The notes beneath the pieces are model-generated. The model was not told the DNA's origin, did no database searches, and worked only from the letters and a program-made list of their open reading frames with translations. The position numbers and the translations under genes were made by a program. From the NCBI GenBank assembly GCA_025602905.1, contig JAHLKI010000001.1:1-64000 (forward strand): DNA of 64,000 bases, in the 5' to 3' direction. This stretch comes from Phlyctochytrium arcticum. Taxonomy: Eukaryota; Chytridiomycota; Chytridiomycetes; Chytridiales; Chytridiaceae. How positions within the stretch are numbered: position 1 is the first letter of the stretch; every line of letters begins with the position of its first letter. This document shows positions 54,761 through 64,000 of this stretch, piece after piece.

Positions 54761-56874
54761 TGTGTGTGCAGATAGAGAAATGTTTTGGCGTTGGGAAAGT
54801 CGTCTGTGGCTATTTTCCATCATGATGATATACCCGGCATCGGAATGTGTGGTATACTGACAATGTATCGGATGAAATTCATGGAAGAACAAAAAGAGAG
54901 ATCCTTCACGGAGAACGTTGCTCTATATTGACGATTCTGGCGATTTATTTTAGCTTAGTGTTGAATCGCGACATGGAGACACTTTATCCAACTGGAAGAC
55001 ATTTTGGATTATCCACCCATCGTAAGCCCTTCAATCTGTGTCGAGTCCAATCACGGCCAAAATGAAGACAAACAGGATCGCTTTCAAAACGGCTGCTCGC
55101 GAGAGCGAAAATGTTACTCACAAAATTCACAGAAGAACCCTTTATAGCTTCTGCTATATCCGCGTAGTAGATGCTGCAAATAAGCGAGAGATATGTACCG
55201 GTATTGTGACAAGAGGGCACCACGTCCTTGCCCTTTTCCCACTACTACCAGTACTACTACAATACCTAATGCCCAACAACCCCCAGCCAGCAGCCTGTAA
55301 AAAGTTGGTCTTACTCTTCTACATCTATATTATATATACGCACGTATAATCATGACAGTCCCGACATATACTTTTTTGTACTTGGCAGGCGTGAAGAGAA
55401 GGCCTCAGAGGACGCAAGTAGTATTATGTCAGCACCGGAGCAGACCGGGAGCAAGTGTGGGATTTTCCCACGGGAGGAGGCCCGGGATTCCCTTCCTTCT
55501 CCCAGCGGCTGCCTTCTTTTTTTTCCCTTTAGCGTCCTTTGCCCAGTTTCGTCGTCCTTCTTTCCATCCATCCATCCATCCGTTGAAAACGCTCACGATC
55601 AAAACCAGGAACGAGAAGTAAGGTCAAGACCAACGAGACAGTGATTGCCACCGAAACAGTAGTATTGAAATATGACTTTTCGTTTTTCAGGGTGGACGCT
55701 TCCTGCCAGAGTGGAGAAAAGTCAATCCGACCGGCAAGCATCAACCCTCCTCAATATCCTCGAATGTCTGCTAAATTCACTTTGGATCTACACATAGGAA
55801 GATTCCCGTTGAATACAAACCACCGCCGGATCCGGAAAGACCATCACCACCTGGTCCTGGATCTACAAGGATTGACCGGCAAGTGTTTATGCTCATATAT
55901 CCCATACAGAATCCCTCACTAAATTCAACTCTTAGATCCATCATAGCAGGAAAGAGTCCCCAACCGTATAAATAAAAGTTGTCGATCTTTTCTCTCTGAG
56001 GTCTCGGATCCCCTCGGATCCCAGCGGATCCCACCCAGCGGATCTTCTCGGAAAACGAAGCCAGCCCGAAGAAGTGGAATCGAGTGGAACCAATTGGAAC
56101 CAGTTGAAACCAGTACACCTCGCGCCGCGGTGTTGGATTTCATGACGTTGGGCAGCCGTGGATGTCCGCGGTTCATTTTGAGAAACGTTTCGGTCCAGGG
56201 ATTTTTTGGGATCCGCGTAACATCATCGCGCAACGAACAAGAATCATCATTACGAGTACCGTGGACGCGGTCCGACTCCGAATCGACGACGACGCGCGGG
56301 CTTCTTCTTTTTCTCGAGTCGAGACGACCGCTGGCAAAGCCCGCCCGGCATTTTCCATTTGGCACGCTGCTGATTTTTTAGGAAAGAGATACGCCGCGAG
56401 ATACGACGGATGACGCTGCAACAAACCCATGGCTCTGGCGTTCACAAACGTATAACACACGACGAGTACCACCTGGCCGGCCCAGCCTAGCAGCAGCAGC
56501 AGCAAACAGCGTCATATACAAATCCATCAACACTAGATCTCGGTAGCGGTAGTAGGACCCCCAACCCAGCAGCAAGCAAGCAAGCAACCGCAAGCAGAAC
56601 ACACAGCCTTTACAAGAAATTTTGAGGCACTGGTTCATATTCACCTGCAGGAAACAAATTAATAGCTTTGTGCTCTGTGCTTGAGGGACATTCAGGACAA
56701 CGGGTGCAACGTTATCATACTTTCTGCCCTTGCATCGATAAATAGTCAGGTAAAGGATGGAGGTCGCAGTCAAGCAACTATATAATCAGATCCTGACACT
56801 CTTCCTCCGTATAGGCTCATCACCAAAAGATCCATCTCATATAAGAACACGCGTTAATCAAGGCAAGGAAAAGG
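54761..56874. other. intergenic, with a relic at 55236-55360
   Basis: No supported gene. Apart from the copied 3' end of the 51702 gene, there is a CATC microsatellite at 55565-55580 and a GGATCCC(A/C)-type repeat cluster at 56007-56045. Confidence 0.4.
55236..55360 (+). pseudogene. duplicated 3' end of the 51702 gene
   Basis: TACCTAATGCCCAACAACCC and CCAGCCAGCAGCCTGTAAAA, followed by related 3' flank to AATCATGACAGTCCC, match 52637-52727 closely. It comprises only the last codons, stop and 3' flank. A remnant of a duplicated gene between the two surviving paralogues. Confidence 0.8.
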
Positions 56875-58923
56875 ATGCCCGGAAGTGTGCGAGCGCTGGA
56901 CGCTGCATTGACGGCAACACGGCCGGCAGTCATGTCAGCCTCGGAATCAAAACGGCAACAGAAACGACGCCAGCGCTTTTCGTTGGATGATCACTCCCAG
57001 GACCATTTGAGTCAGACGACGACACTCGACGACGGCAGCGAAGACAGCGACGACGACAACGACAATGAAAAGAAAGAAGGAGTCCACTATCAAGCAACGG
57101 GGAATCCATTCATGGGTGATCCCCTCTTTCATCCTCCTCCACCACCCCCACCCCGCAAGGACCGCCACCATCGTCAACGCCAAACCTCTTCCCCGTGCAT
57201 CTCGGTTCAACAGGTTCATGCTGCTTCAAGTGAAAAGTGGCTATCACCTGGGCTATCTTCAGGATGCCAGCAGCGCAGCCGCTCCGTCTCGCCTTCTCCA
57301 TTTCATAAAAGTCTTCCCTCACCACCCCTCACCAAGAGCCCATCGTCACTCAAATCCTCCTTTTCCTCAAATTCACTTCGATCCCTCGCATCCGCTTCCT
57401 CATCCTCATCCACAGCAGCAGCAGCAGCGGCCAAGAGCCAACAACATCTGACGGTTCCTACTACATCCTCTCGTAAAAAATCCACATCAGACTCCCATTC
57501 CCTGAAAAGCATCACATCCGTCTTTTCTTCGACATCAGAAACAACGACTACGATCCTAAAGTTTCCCCCGCACCCCGAGTTGCCCAAATGTCTGACTACA
57601 TTGGCCCCGCCTCCACCCCCCGCATCCTCCCCGCAGAAACGCTTATCCCGCCTCTTGACCAAAACGGTGACCAAAACGGTCCGCCGCTCTTTACTCCCGC
57701 CGTCCCCGACAGTACAACAACCTACTGTGTACCATCAGTATCTCCCACCACCGGCTCCCGTTCTCCGGGCCGAGTCAAGCGAATCAGTCAACTCGGTCAT
57801 GACGGTTCAATGGGTCGCTGTCGATTACAAGGGTGCCACTTCTGGAACTCAACAATCGACGATGTCCGGGTTAACCGTCATGAACGGTCACAGCGACAAT
57901 GAAGACTCGGATCGGAGTAGTGATGTCCAGGATACGGAGGAGCCACGGTTCATTGATGAAGCATTGCAGCAAACCCTCGACTCGTATTTTGCATCGTCCA
58001 CTCCTGATTTAACCTTTTGCGATCCGCCACCGGATGTCTTTGTCGTTGGGCCCAGCACGCCCATGTACCCCGTCACTCAATCAGTGGAAGGCCGTGGTCC
58101 TGCTGCGGATGTCCCTCTTGGAACACCATCGCCACCGGCAGATTCAGTCACCAAAGATTCGGCATGTACACTGGACGAGTTTCCCTTTCCGTGCAAAAGT
58201 GAAGAAGAGGAGTCTCAGAGTGAGGAGTCCATGCCAGATTCACCCAGCAGCAGCAGTACCAGCCCAGCAACAACAGTCATCTCCTTCCCACTCCCATCAG
58301 TCCCCAAACGCCCCAACACAACATCATGTACTCCCATCCCCCTCCCTCGCTCCTCTTCCCTCCACTACTCCCGCACCCTCCCAACAAGACTCAAAGCCCC
58401 CAGTCGTCCCAAACCCGTCCCCCTCCCCCGTCAATCCTCGTTGAAAAAGTCGGAAATCTTGCCTCGGGTACCGGACCAGACTCCCGCCCCATCCGCCCCG
58501 CTTCGTCCCTATGGTGGTCAAGGGGGTAGTAAACCTCTCCTAAGAATCAATACCCGCACCGAACTCATTTCCAGTGGAACCATGAGTCTAGGTCGCCGGG
58601 TCGGCAGCCCCGAACCTCTCGATACCCCTCCTCCACTTCCACCCTCCAAAGACAGTGCAACCTCCCCCCGCTCCTTAAAACCCCACTCATGGTTCAAACG
58701 CCGAACATCCTTTCCCCCCATCTTCAAACGCCGGTCAACGACTCTACCACCACCCCCAACCCCACCCGCCAAAGATATGCCATTACCCATCCAACAACAA
58801 CAATCGTCGTACTTTAGCGTCAAGGCGGTTCATGGGTATGATCCGATTGCCCATGCGGCCACGTTGACGCATCGTCGAAACTCGTTTATTTCGGATCGGA
58901 TATTGACCTCTTCGTGTACTTAG
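56875..58923 (+). CDS. large disordered Ser/Pro-rich protein, paralogue of the gene at 51702
   Basis: A single-exon frame of up to 682 residues (a second in-frame ATG, MSASESKRQQKRRQRFSLDD, lies 57 nt on). Low-complexity Ser, Pro and Ala tracts are interrupted by blocks shared with the 322-residue protein: GNPFMGDPLF, HSLKSITSVFSS, HPELPKCLT, ESVNSVMTVQ...SGLTVMNGHSDNED and RSSSLHYS. Basic RLLTKTVTKTVRRSLLP and WFKRRTSFPPIFKRRS motifs lie nearby. Function unknown; similar proteins in fungi are often cell-cortex or signalling scaffolds, but that is only a guess. Confidence 0.65.
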   Translation: MPGSVRALDAALTATRPAVMSASESKRQQKRRQRFSLDDHSQDHLSQTTTLDDGSEDSDDDNDNEKKEGVHYQATGNPFMGDPLFHPPPPPPPRKDRHHRQRQTSSPCISVQQVHAASSEKWLSPGLSSGCQQRSRSVSPSPFHKSLPSPPLTKSPSSLKSSFSSNSLRSLASASSSSSTAAAAAAKSQQHLTVPTTSSRKKSTSDSHSLKSITSVFSSTSETTTTILKFPPHPELPKCLTTLAPPPPPASSPQKRLSRLLTKTVTKTVRRSLLPPSPTVQQPTVYHQYLPPPAPVLRAESSESVNSVMTVQWVAVDYKGATSGTQQSTMSGLTVMNGHSDNEDSDRSSDVQDTEEPRFIDEALQQTLDSYFASSTPDLTFCDPPPDVFVVGPSTPMYPVTQSVEGRGPAADVPLGTPSPPADSVTKDSACTLDEFPFPCKSEEEESQSEESMPDSPSSSSTSPATTVISFPLPSVPKRPNTTSCTPIPLPRSSSLHYSRTLPTRLKAPSRPKPVPLPRQSSLKKSEILPRVPDQTPAPSAPLRPYGGQGGSKPLLRINTRTELISSGTMSLGRRVGSPEPLDTPPPLPPSKDSATSPRSLKPHSWFKRRTSFPPIFKRRSTTLPPPPTPPAKDMPLPIQQQQSSYFSVKAVHGYDPIAHAATLTHRRNSFISDRILTSSCT

Positions 58924-60101
58924 CGCTTTGTTTTCGGGGACTTGTAAACTTTTTTTTTAACTTCGTACATATTCTCTTTTCACTTTACTTTTACATATTT
59001 GCGGACTCTTCTTTTCTTGTATTTTGGTCGGATTTATAATTACATATATATGATATTACTCGACATCTGTTGGATTTTGCGTAGCATTGCCTCGTGTGAT
59101 GTTTTTGACGTGTGCAGACGACGGGCCGGTGGCCGTGGTCGTGGTGGTCGCCGAAGGTGGTGGTGGTGGTGGTGGTGGTGTGTACTCGAGTATGTGGTAC
59201 TCGAGTACTGGTGGTTGTTGTGTGTATTGGACGTGGGAAAATGGCGGGGTCAGAACGGAGCCAGCGAGCAAGCATGTGACAAACAATGTCCAGCGGTGCA
59301 AAAAAAAAGTCCGGCCAAAAAAATGGAGAAGGGGTGGATTGACTGTCTGCATGCTTGCAACAACGCTAAGCCCAACTGATTAATTACCTACTATACCCGA
59401 GTACATTAAATCCAAGCACGCCCTGCGTTGACGCGAAATGGGATATGTATATAGTGCCCCCCTCAAGAGACAAGCATGTGTGCCAGATGCTTTCTCCCAC
59501 TAGCAGTGTTTTCTCCCAATGAACGACGCTACACCATCCGCTCTTGGAGTGTGTACCAGTAGGGCGAAAGGAAGGCCATGCGGGATAGCGTCAATTTCAT
59601 CGCTGGACGGGCCGGATGATGGAGTCACGTCTGAATACTCGGCCTCCACTTGCTTGTACTGCCGATTCAACCCAGATTCAACGTCAATCAAGTCATATAT
59701 CCCTCGTGCGTTTAGATGTGCTCGTAACAACATTGACGAAAGAGGCACAAAGGCAGAGACTCTTGAACACTAAACAGATTCTCGCGAACAAACTTACCCG
59801 GACGCTCTGGGAGACCTCATTATGAGATGCATTGCACGTCGCAGGGATCTATGTGTACCATGTAAAAGTGGATGCTATATTTGGATCAGAACTGAATGGT
59901 GAACACGCAAACGGCAGTTTCTCATTTCTGGTGACAGTAGTTTTGGGGGAAAATAATAGGTATAAAAGTATAAGAGCAGTGGAAGATTAAATGCAGAAAA
60001 AGAACATAGACTAGAAAGAGAATGACAACAACAACAATAGACAGAATTGAATGAGGTGGACAGCCTCTTAAAACGAAAAAAGTAGTACAGACACCGTAAG
60101 T
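58924..60101. other. intergenic with simple repeats
   Basis: (GGT)n at 59156-59180, then GTACTCGAGTA twice as an inverted pair (59182-59207). The dispersed repeat described at 59495-59700 is inside. No gene seen. Confidence 0.5.
59495..59700 (-). repeat. dispersed protein-like repeat, related to 63045-63245
   Basis: The minus strand reads VTPSSGPSSDEIDAIPHG...HTPRADGV. DNA and reading match the plus strand at 63045-63245 (CCGGCCCGTCCAGCGATGAA, CACACACTCCAAGAG, GGTGTAGCGTCGT-CATTGGG, TGAGAAAGCATCT). Probably fragments of the same mobile-element protein; class not determined. Confidence 0.6.
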
Positions 60102-61751
60102 CTAATCTTCTTGCAAAAGGGGTACTAATTGCGCGCGAACAGTGTCCATTTCGTCGACGGTTTCCAGACCGCTTCCTTCCCTTGCAACCACCTCATCGAG
60201 GAGTTGTTGCTTCAACAGACATGCGAAAACTGTGGCCATTAGCTCACAGACCTTTGTGAGCTGGTAGCGGTTGGACCACGACATGGGAATAACTGCGCTT
60301 CGTAGTTGGATATGTTTCCATCGGAACACATCGCCGTCTTTCATGAGCGAGGTAGTGGTCAGTGTCAACCGATCGACAATGTAATGGATGCCGATGACCG
60401 CCCGGCGCATGGCCGTCCCAATGGATGCCTCCTTATGCTGCAGCAATTCATTTTTCAATGAATGAACACACATCTGCATGATCTTCTTGGTGTCGCCCAG
60501 GGAATGAGGAACGTCCTCCTGCCTTCCGGCACTGGACTCCATCAGAAGGCTTTCCATGTTGTTGGGCGTGGCCCCGATCCCGTCTGCTTTTTTTGCCCGT
60601 CGGAGGTCGGAGATATTGTCGTTGGCCTCAATCATGTTTGCCACGGTGGTGGTGACTGTTGCCTCGCACCAGAAGAATCGAACCATATTGGTAGTATGGC
60701 TCAAGGCTTCAAAACATGGGATGACTCTCCGAACCCATTCTGTCCGCTCTGTGGTGACGAAAAACGTGTTGGCTGTCCATTTGGTAGTCAATTTGAGATG
60801 CGCGTCTCAGTGCATATCGGAAGCACTCCCAGAGGGTGACTTCCATGTCACTGGATCAATCTTGCAGTTCCGTGTTCCAAAGGTATCGGGGCCACTGTGC
60901 TTGGGGCTGCTCAAGTGCCTTGCTTAACTCTGTAAAGACATTGGGGAATTGGGGTGCCGAGAGTTTTCAAAACGCGCTGATCGTTCCGATTCTTTTCAAA
61001 TTCGGTCCGAACTGAAGATGGCAACCGCGCCTTGTCTCTGTCGGTCATGGCATACAGCAAAGTGTCCGACAAGCCCTTCCTGTCTTTGTCCTGCAACTTG
61101 AGTTTGTGGGTGGTCGCAACATTCATGTCGGCTGTAGGGATCTCAAACTCTCTGTTTCGAACTAATGGCGGTTCAGCGACAGTCGGACTGCTATCTGTTC
61201 TTCAAGTTTCAATACGACCGGCGAGTATCAATCAGCCATTCAATAAGTCACCTGTTTCCGCTGCTGACGGGACGGATTTTTTCCGCTTCAGATGGTTATC
61301 CTTGAGAAAGTTTCCCAGCCGTTTTTGGCCAAATTGCATGATTAAGCCGGCGGCGGAGGATGTTTGTTTGGCCACGTCGAGTGCATCTCGTTTCTAATGA
61401 AACAGAAAAATCGTCAAACGCACTGCAAAGAGGTCATGCACAAATTTCCTGCCCGAGTACCTCGGCAACCCGCAAGTCCACTTCATCGAAAATAAGTAGA
61501 ATCGGCGGATGATTAAAGACACTGTCGGCGCCTTTCAAAAGCTTTTCCGCTTTCGACTTCAAGTTCTTGTTGAACGCTTTCCAATCAGTGCTGATGGTGG
61601 TAAGGCAACTCTTCCAGGCAGCAATCAGTTCCGGGTTGTCATCGGAACAAAACTGTCCTTGAGATGCTAGGGTCCTTAACGCAGACTCCAGACTCCAGTC
61701 CTTATAACCGAGCTTCAACAGAATATCCAGGAATAGTTGCTGGAAATCCAT
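60102..61751 (-). CDS. unrecognised multi-exon gene with Walker-B-like motif, possibly decaying
   Basis: The first exon, 61751-61461 (MDFQQLFLDILLKLGYKDWSLESALRTLA...PPILLIFDEVDLRVAE), joins in phase with 61393-61252 (KRDALDVAKQTSSAAGLIMQFGQ). ILLIFDEVD is hydrophobic-hydrophobic-FDE, as in the Walker B strand of P-loop NTPases; a similar LLxFDEA strand occurs in Crinkler/RHS-type fungal effectors, but no Walker A is visible. Segments at 61188-60911 (KLKLQDKDRKGLSDTLLYAMTDRDKARLP) and 60890-60850 (FTELSKALEQPQAQWPRYLW), and the C-terminal 230 residues (60791-60102), are also protein-like, but I could not find junctions that keep the frame. That could mean unseen introns or frameshifts. Confidence 0.45.
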
Positions 61752-63044
61752 GTTGATTTTTTAGATCTCTTCATGAGAGCCAGCGAGACCCGACGAGAAC
61801 GCGTACTGGCTGCGCCGCAATAGCTCTGTAGCGAAAGACAACGCGGTTTTCGCGACCAAACTCAGATTGATTCAATCTTGGAAACTTTTCCACCGGCCCA
61901 CACCTAGCAAATCGTTCGTCTCGGCACACTGCGGAAACTGACAGGAGCTCCACGATCCAGGTACAGTACCTCGACCTTTTTTCATTTCGTGGTTGATAGC
62001 CTACCGGCCCGCACGTATGAGCTGGAAGCCTGGCTTGAAAGTAGCGACAGAGCGCATTGTGAGGGCTAGACAAGGTGTCGATGGGAAGGGCTGCGGGCAA
62101 CCGTGGCGACACCTTTGTCTCCTCGCAATCGTTCTTCCTGCTTGCCTTGCCAAGTGTGACCAGAGGCCGTGCGGGGGATGCTTTGGATGGCGACTCCGCA
62201 ATTTTTAACCACGGTCTTTGCGTTCCTCCCAACGTACATACTCCATGGCGAACTACCGGTGATCCATCCAGTCTATCACCAGATTTGGTTTCCCTACCGG
62301 CCTGCATGTATGAGCTGGGAATCCTGCTGGTAAACCATGACAGACAGTCTTGAGGGTCGGGTGAAGTGCTAACTAGAAGGACTGCGGGCAACCGTGGTGG
62401 CACTTTGTCTCTTCACGACTGTTTATCTGGGGAGCTTGTAGGACGACCAGAGGCCATGCAGGGGATGTTTGGATGGCGACTCTGCAATTTTTAACCATGG
62501 CCTTATGCGTCCTTCTACGTGCATGCACCATGGCGAACTACCAGTGATCCATCCAGTGAACCAAACTGGTCGCCGCGAAACTAGATGTTACTGCTTGCCA
62601 CACTTACTAATAGCCCTTTATTTCTATTTCCATTCCCTTTTTTTGTATTTCCATTTCGCGGCAGCCAAATCTCTCAGTCAAGTCGATCCTGGGCGCGTGA
62701 TACAATGTGAGTATGGATAGATCTATCAGCTTGAAATGGGCTGCCAGACTAATGCTTCTGAACCAAGATCTGGACTGTCCTTGACCTAAACTCGAATGCC
62801 ACCTGTATATTGAGCTTTTCTCCTGTAAAAACATCAGAATGAGATCGAAAAGGGAACTTTTGATTTGCAACGCAATCTTTAGTGCTCAAGTCTCTACCTG
62901 TGTCCCTCATTTGCCAATGTTGTAAACCGGCACTTCTAAACGAAGTTAAAGAACGGGGCATACCACCTCCAGGGACCTGAGGGACGTCTACTGGATTTAC
63001 AGCTAGTTCAGTGATATACCCGCCGGCAGTTCGAGCAAGTTGAA
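61752..63044. other. repeat-rich non-coding stretch
   Basis: Dominated by two copies of a ~270-bp unit (62001-62557). Long open minus-strand frames here (62403-61771) run through the repeats and are not called as genes. Confidence 0.4.
62001..62557. repeat. direct repeat, two ~265-bp copies
   Basis: Copies at 62001-62272 and 62293-62557 share CTACCGGCC-GCA-GTATGAGCTGG, GGACTGCGGGCAACCGTGG-like, ACCAGAGGCC-TGC, GGATGGCGACTC-GCAATTTTTAACCA and CATGGCGAACTACC-GTGATCCATCCAGT in order, with substitutions and indels. Confidence 0.85.
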
Positions 63045-63245
63045 AGCCGAGTTGTTACTCCAATATTCAATGGAGCCGGCCCGTCCAGCGATGAAGTTGA
63101 CGGCATACCGCGCACACACACTCCAAGAGATGACCAAAGTCCATTCATGGAAGTGTTTGATGGGGGGACGATCCCTCACCTGGAGAAAGTGGTGTAGCGT
63201 CGTGCATTGGGGAGAAAATCGCTAGTCTGAGAAAGCATCTATAAA
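63045..63245 (+). repeat. dispersed protein-like repeat, related to 59495-59700
   Basis: Reads VVTPIFNGAGPSSDEVDGIPRTHTPRDDQSPFMEVFDGG and then stops. Related to the minus-strand copy at 59495-59700. A fragment of a longer element; 63246-63859 shows nothing else I can support. Confidence 0.55.
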
Positions 63246-63859
63246 TATTGGGTATGGGACACATTTGATTTTTTGAGGGCGCTATCCATAAACAGCGTTT
63301 CACAATCATCTATAGCTGGGTTGAATCCAATCTTTGGCTTACGGGCTCGGGTGAACACACAGCACAAGGGAGAACATTGTTTAAAACCCACAAATGGATA
63401 CCCTGTCATCTCTCGTGAAAGTAGGGCGTGCTTGGACAGAATGTAGTGGGTAGTAAGTAATAAAACAGTTAATCCATTACCACCTCCCATTCCAAACACG
63501 AAACGATCGGGATGTGTGAGAGCAATATGAGCGGCCACAAGTCATATGTGTGCCATACTTAGGGATGCATTTTTGGACTAGCGTTATTATTTCTCACGGG
63601 CTAAGCGATTTCCTGGAAATGTGAAAAAGGAAATCTGCAATGATTGAAGACACAAAATGCCAAGCCATCTCAAACATGATAATCAAGCTAACTTTTTGAT
63701 GACCGTAAGTATAACCTAAAACTTTATACAAGACTACGCTTATTTTAGTCCGATGGGAAGACATCGCCAAGGGTAAAAATAGCTCCGAAGCGCAGTAATC
63801 GACCAACCGTTTTCCTCCCATCTTTTATCCAGCTCGTTACCTTTATTGTCAGTTTCATC

Positions 63860-64000
63860 ATGTCCCACCAGCCCATCAACCCAACCAAGACTCTCGTACT
63901 ATCCGTCACAGCAGAATCTTTCAAGCTCGATGCCCTCCTCTTTTGTGAGTCTTCCGTGAATGTTGAAATAGGCACCGCCAAGCGAACGGGTAGTACCACC
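63860..64000 (+). CDS. possible gene start, cut by the window edge
   Basis: From the ATG at 63860 the plus strand is open for 47 codons to the end of the window (MSHQPINPTKTLVLSVTAES...). The alternation LVLSVTAESFKLDALLF suggests a beta-rich protein. The evidence is only the ATG, the open frame and protein-like composition. Confidence 0.3.
   Translation, partial: MSHQPINPTKTLVLSVTAESFKLDALLFCESSVNVEIGTAKRTGSTT

Noticed and set aside
61771..62403. A 210-codon minus frame
   Set aside because: It runs through the ~265-bp repeats, repeats its own sequence and resembles no protein.
1..64000. CRISPR arrays, rRNA, tRNA, operons, bacterial promoters or terminators
   Set aside because: No regularly spaced identical repeats, no rRNA-like blocks and no cloverleaf that I could support by eye. 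Spliced eukaryotic genes make bacterial signals inapplicable.

Overview
The window looks like nuclear DNA of a zoosporic (flagellated) fungus, most likely a chytrid. The genes are intron-rich, with mostly 50-70 nt introns using GTATGT/GTAAGT-type donors. They combine fungal-type proteins (ATG11, a Ser3-type phosphoglycerate dehydrogenase, a Yck-like casein kinase I) with a sperm-tail PG-rich-repeat protein of the kind found in axonemes. I cannot name the species. For most genes I rebuilt splicing by hand. Where I give a residue count, the exon lengths sum to a multiple of three and the conserved motifs join in frame.

Layout. 0.1-2.2 kb holds an unrecognised spliced gene and a copia remnant. 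2.2-3.0 kb is a small element with terminal inverted repeats and a perfect 49-bp palindrome. 3.0-12.4 kb is a local family of F-box/AMN1-type leucine-rich-repeat genes: three intact, one frame-broken and one relic. They share an intron position, and three share a 30-bp upstream element. Mixed in are a broken sterol-desaturase-like gene, an 840-bp segment bounded by 18-bp direct repeats, and a tandem duplication. 13.9-38.1 kb is ordinary gene-dense sequence: a Frizzled-like seven-helix receptor, a 1168-residue disordered/coiled-coil protein, phosphoglycerate dehydrogenase, a receptor-phosphodiesterase, a flagellar PG-repeat protein, a GPATCH8-like protein and ATG11. 38.4-49.2 kb centres on a casein kinase I gene whose 3' region carries a 4.6-kb Ty1/copia element. 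It is flanked by rearranged copies of its own C-terminal module. 49.2-64 kb is sparser: two paralogous disordered proteins, a RING/TRAF-type zinc-finger gene with an in-frame stop, an unrecognised Walker-B-like gene, and several repeats.

The main candidate for a new system is at 22.3-27.1 kb on the minus strand. One continuous spliced frame of about 1351 residues encodes a signal peptide, an extracellular type-1 periplasmic-binding (ANF-receptor) domain, one membrane helix, and a complete class I cyclic-nucleotide phosphodiesterase with every metal ligand present. This would be a ligand-gated transmembrane phosphodiesterase, the degradative counterpart of a receptor guanylyl cyclase. I know of no described protein with this layout, though I could not search for one. 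A Frizzled-like receptor lies about 6.7 kb away, so two candidate environmental sensors sit in the same region, perhaps serving zoospores.
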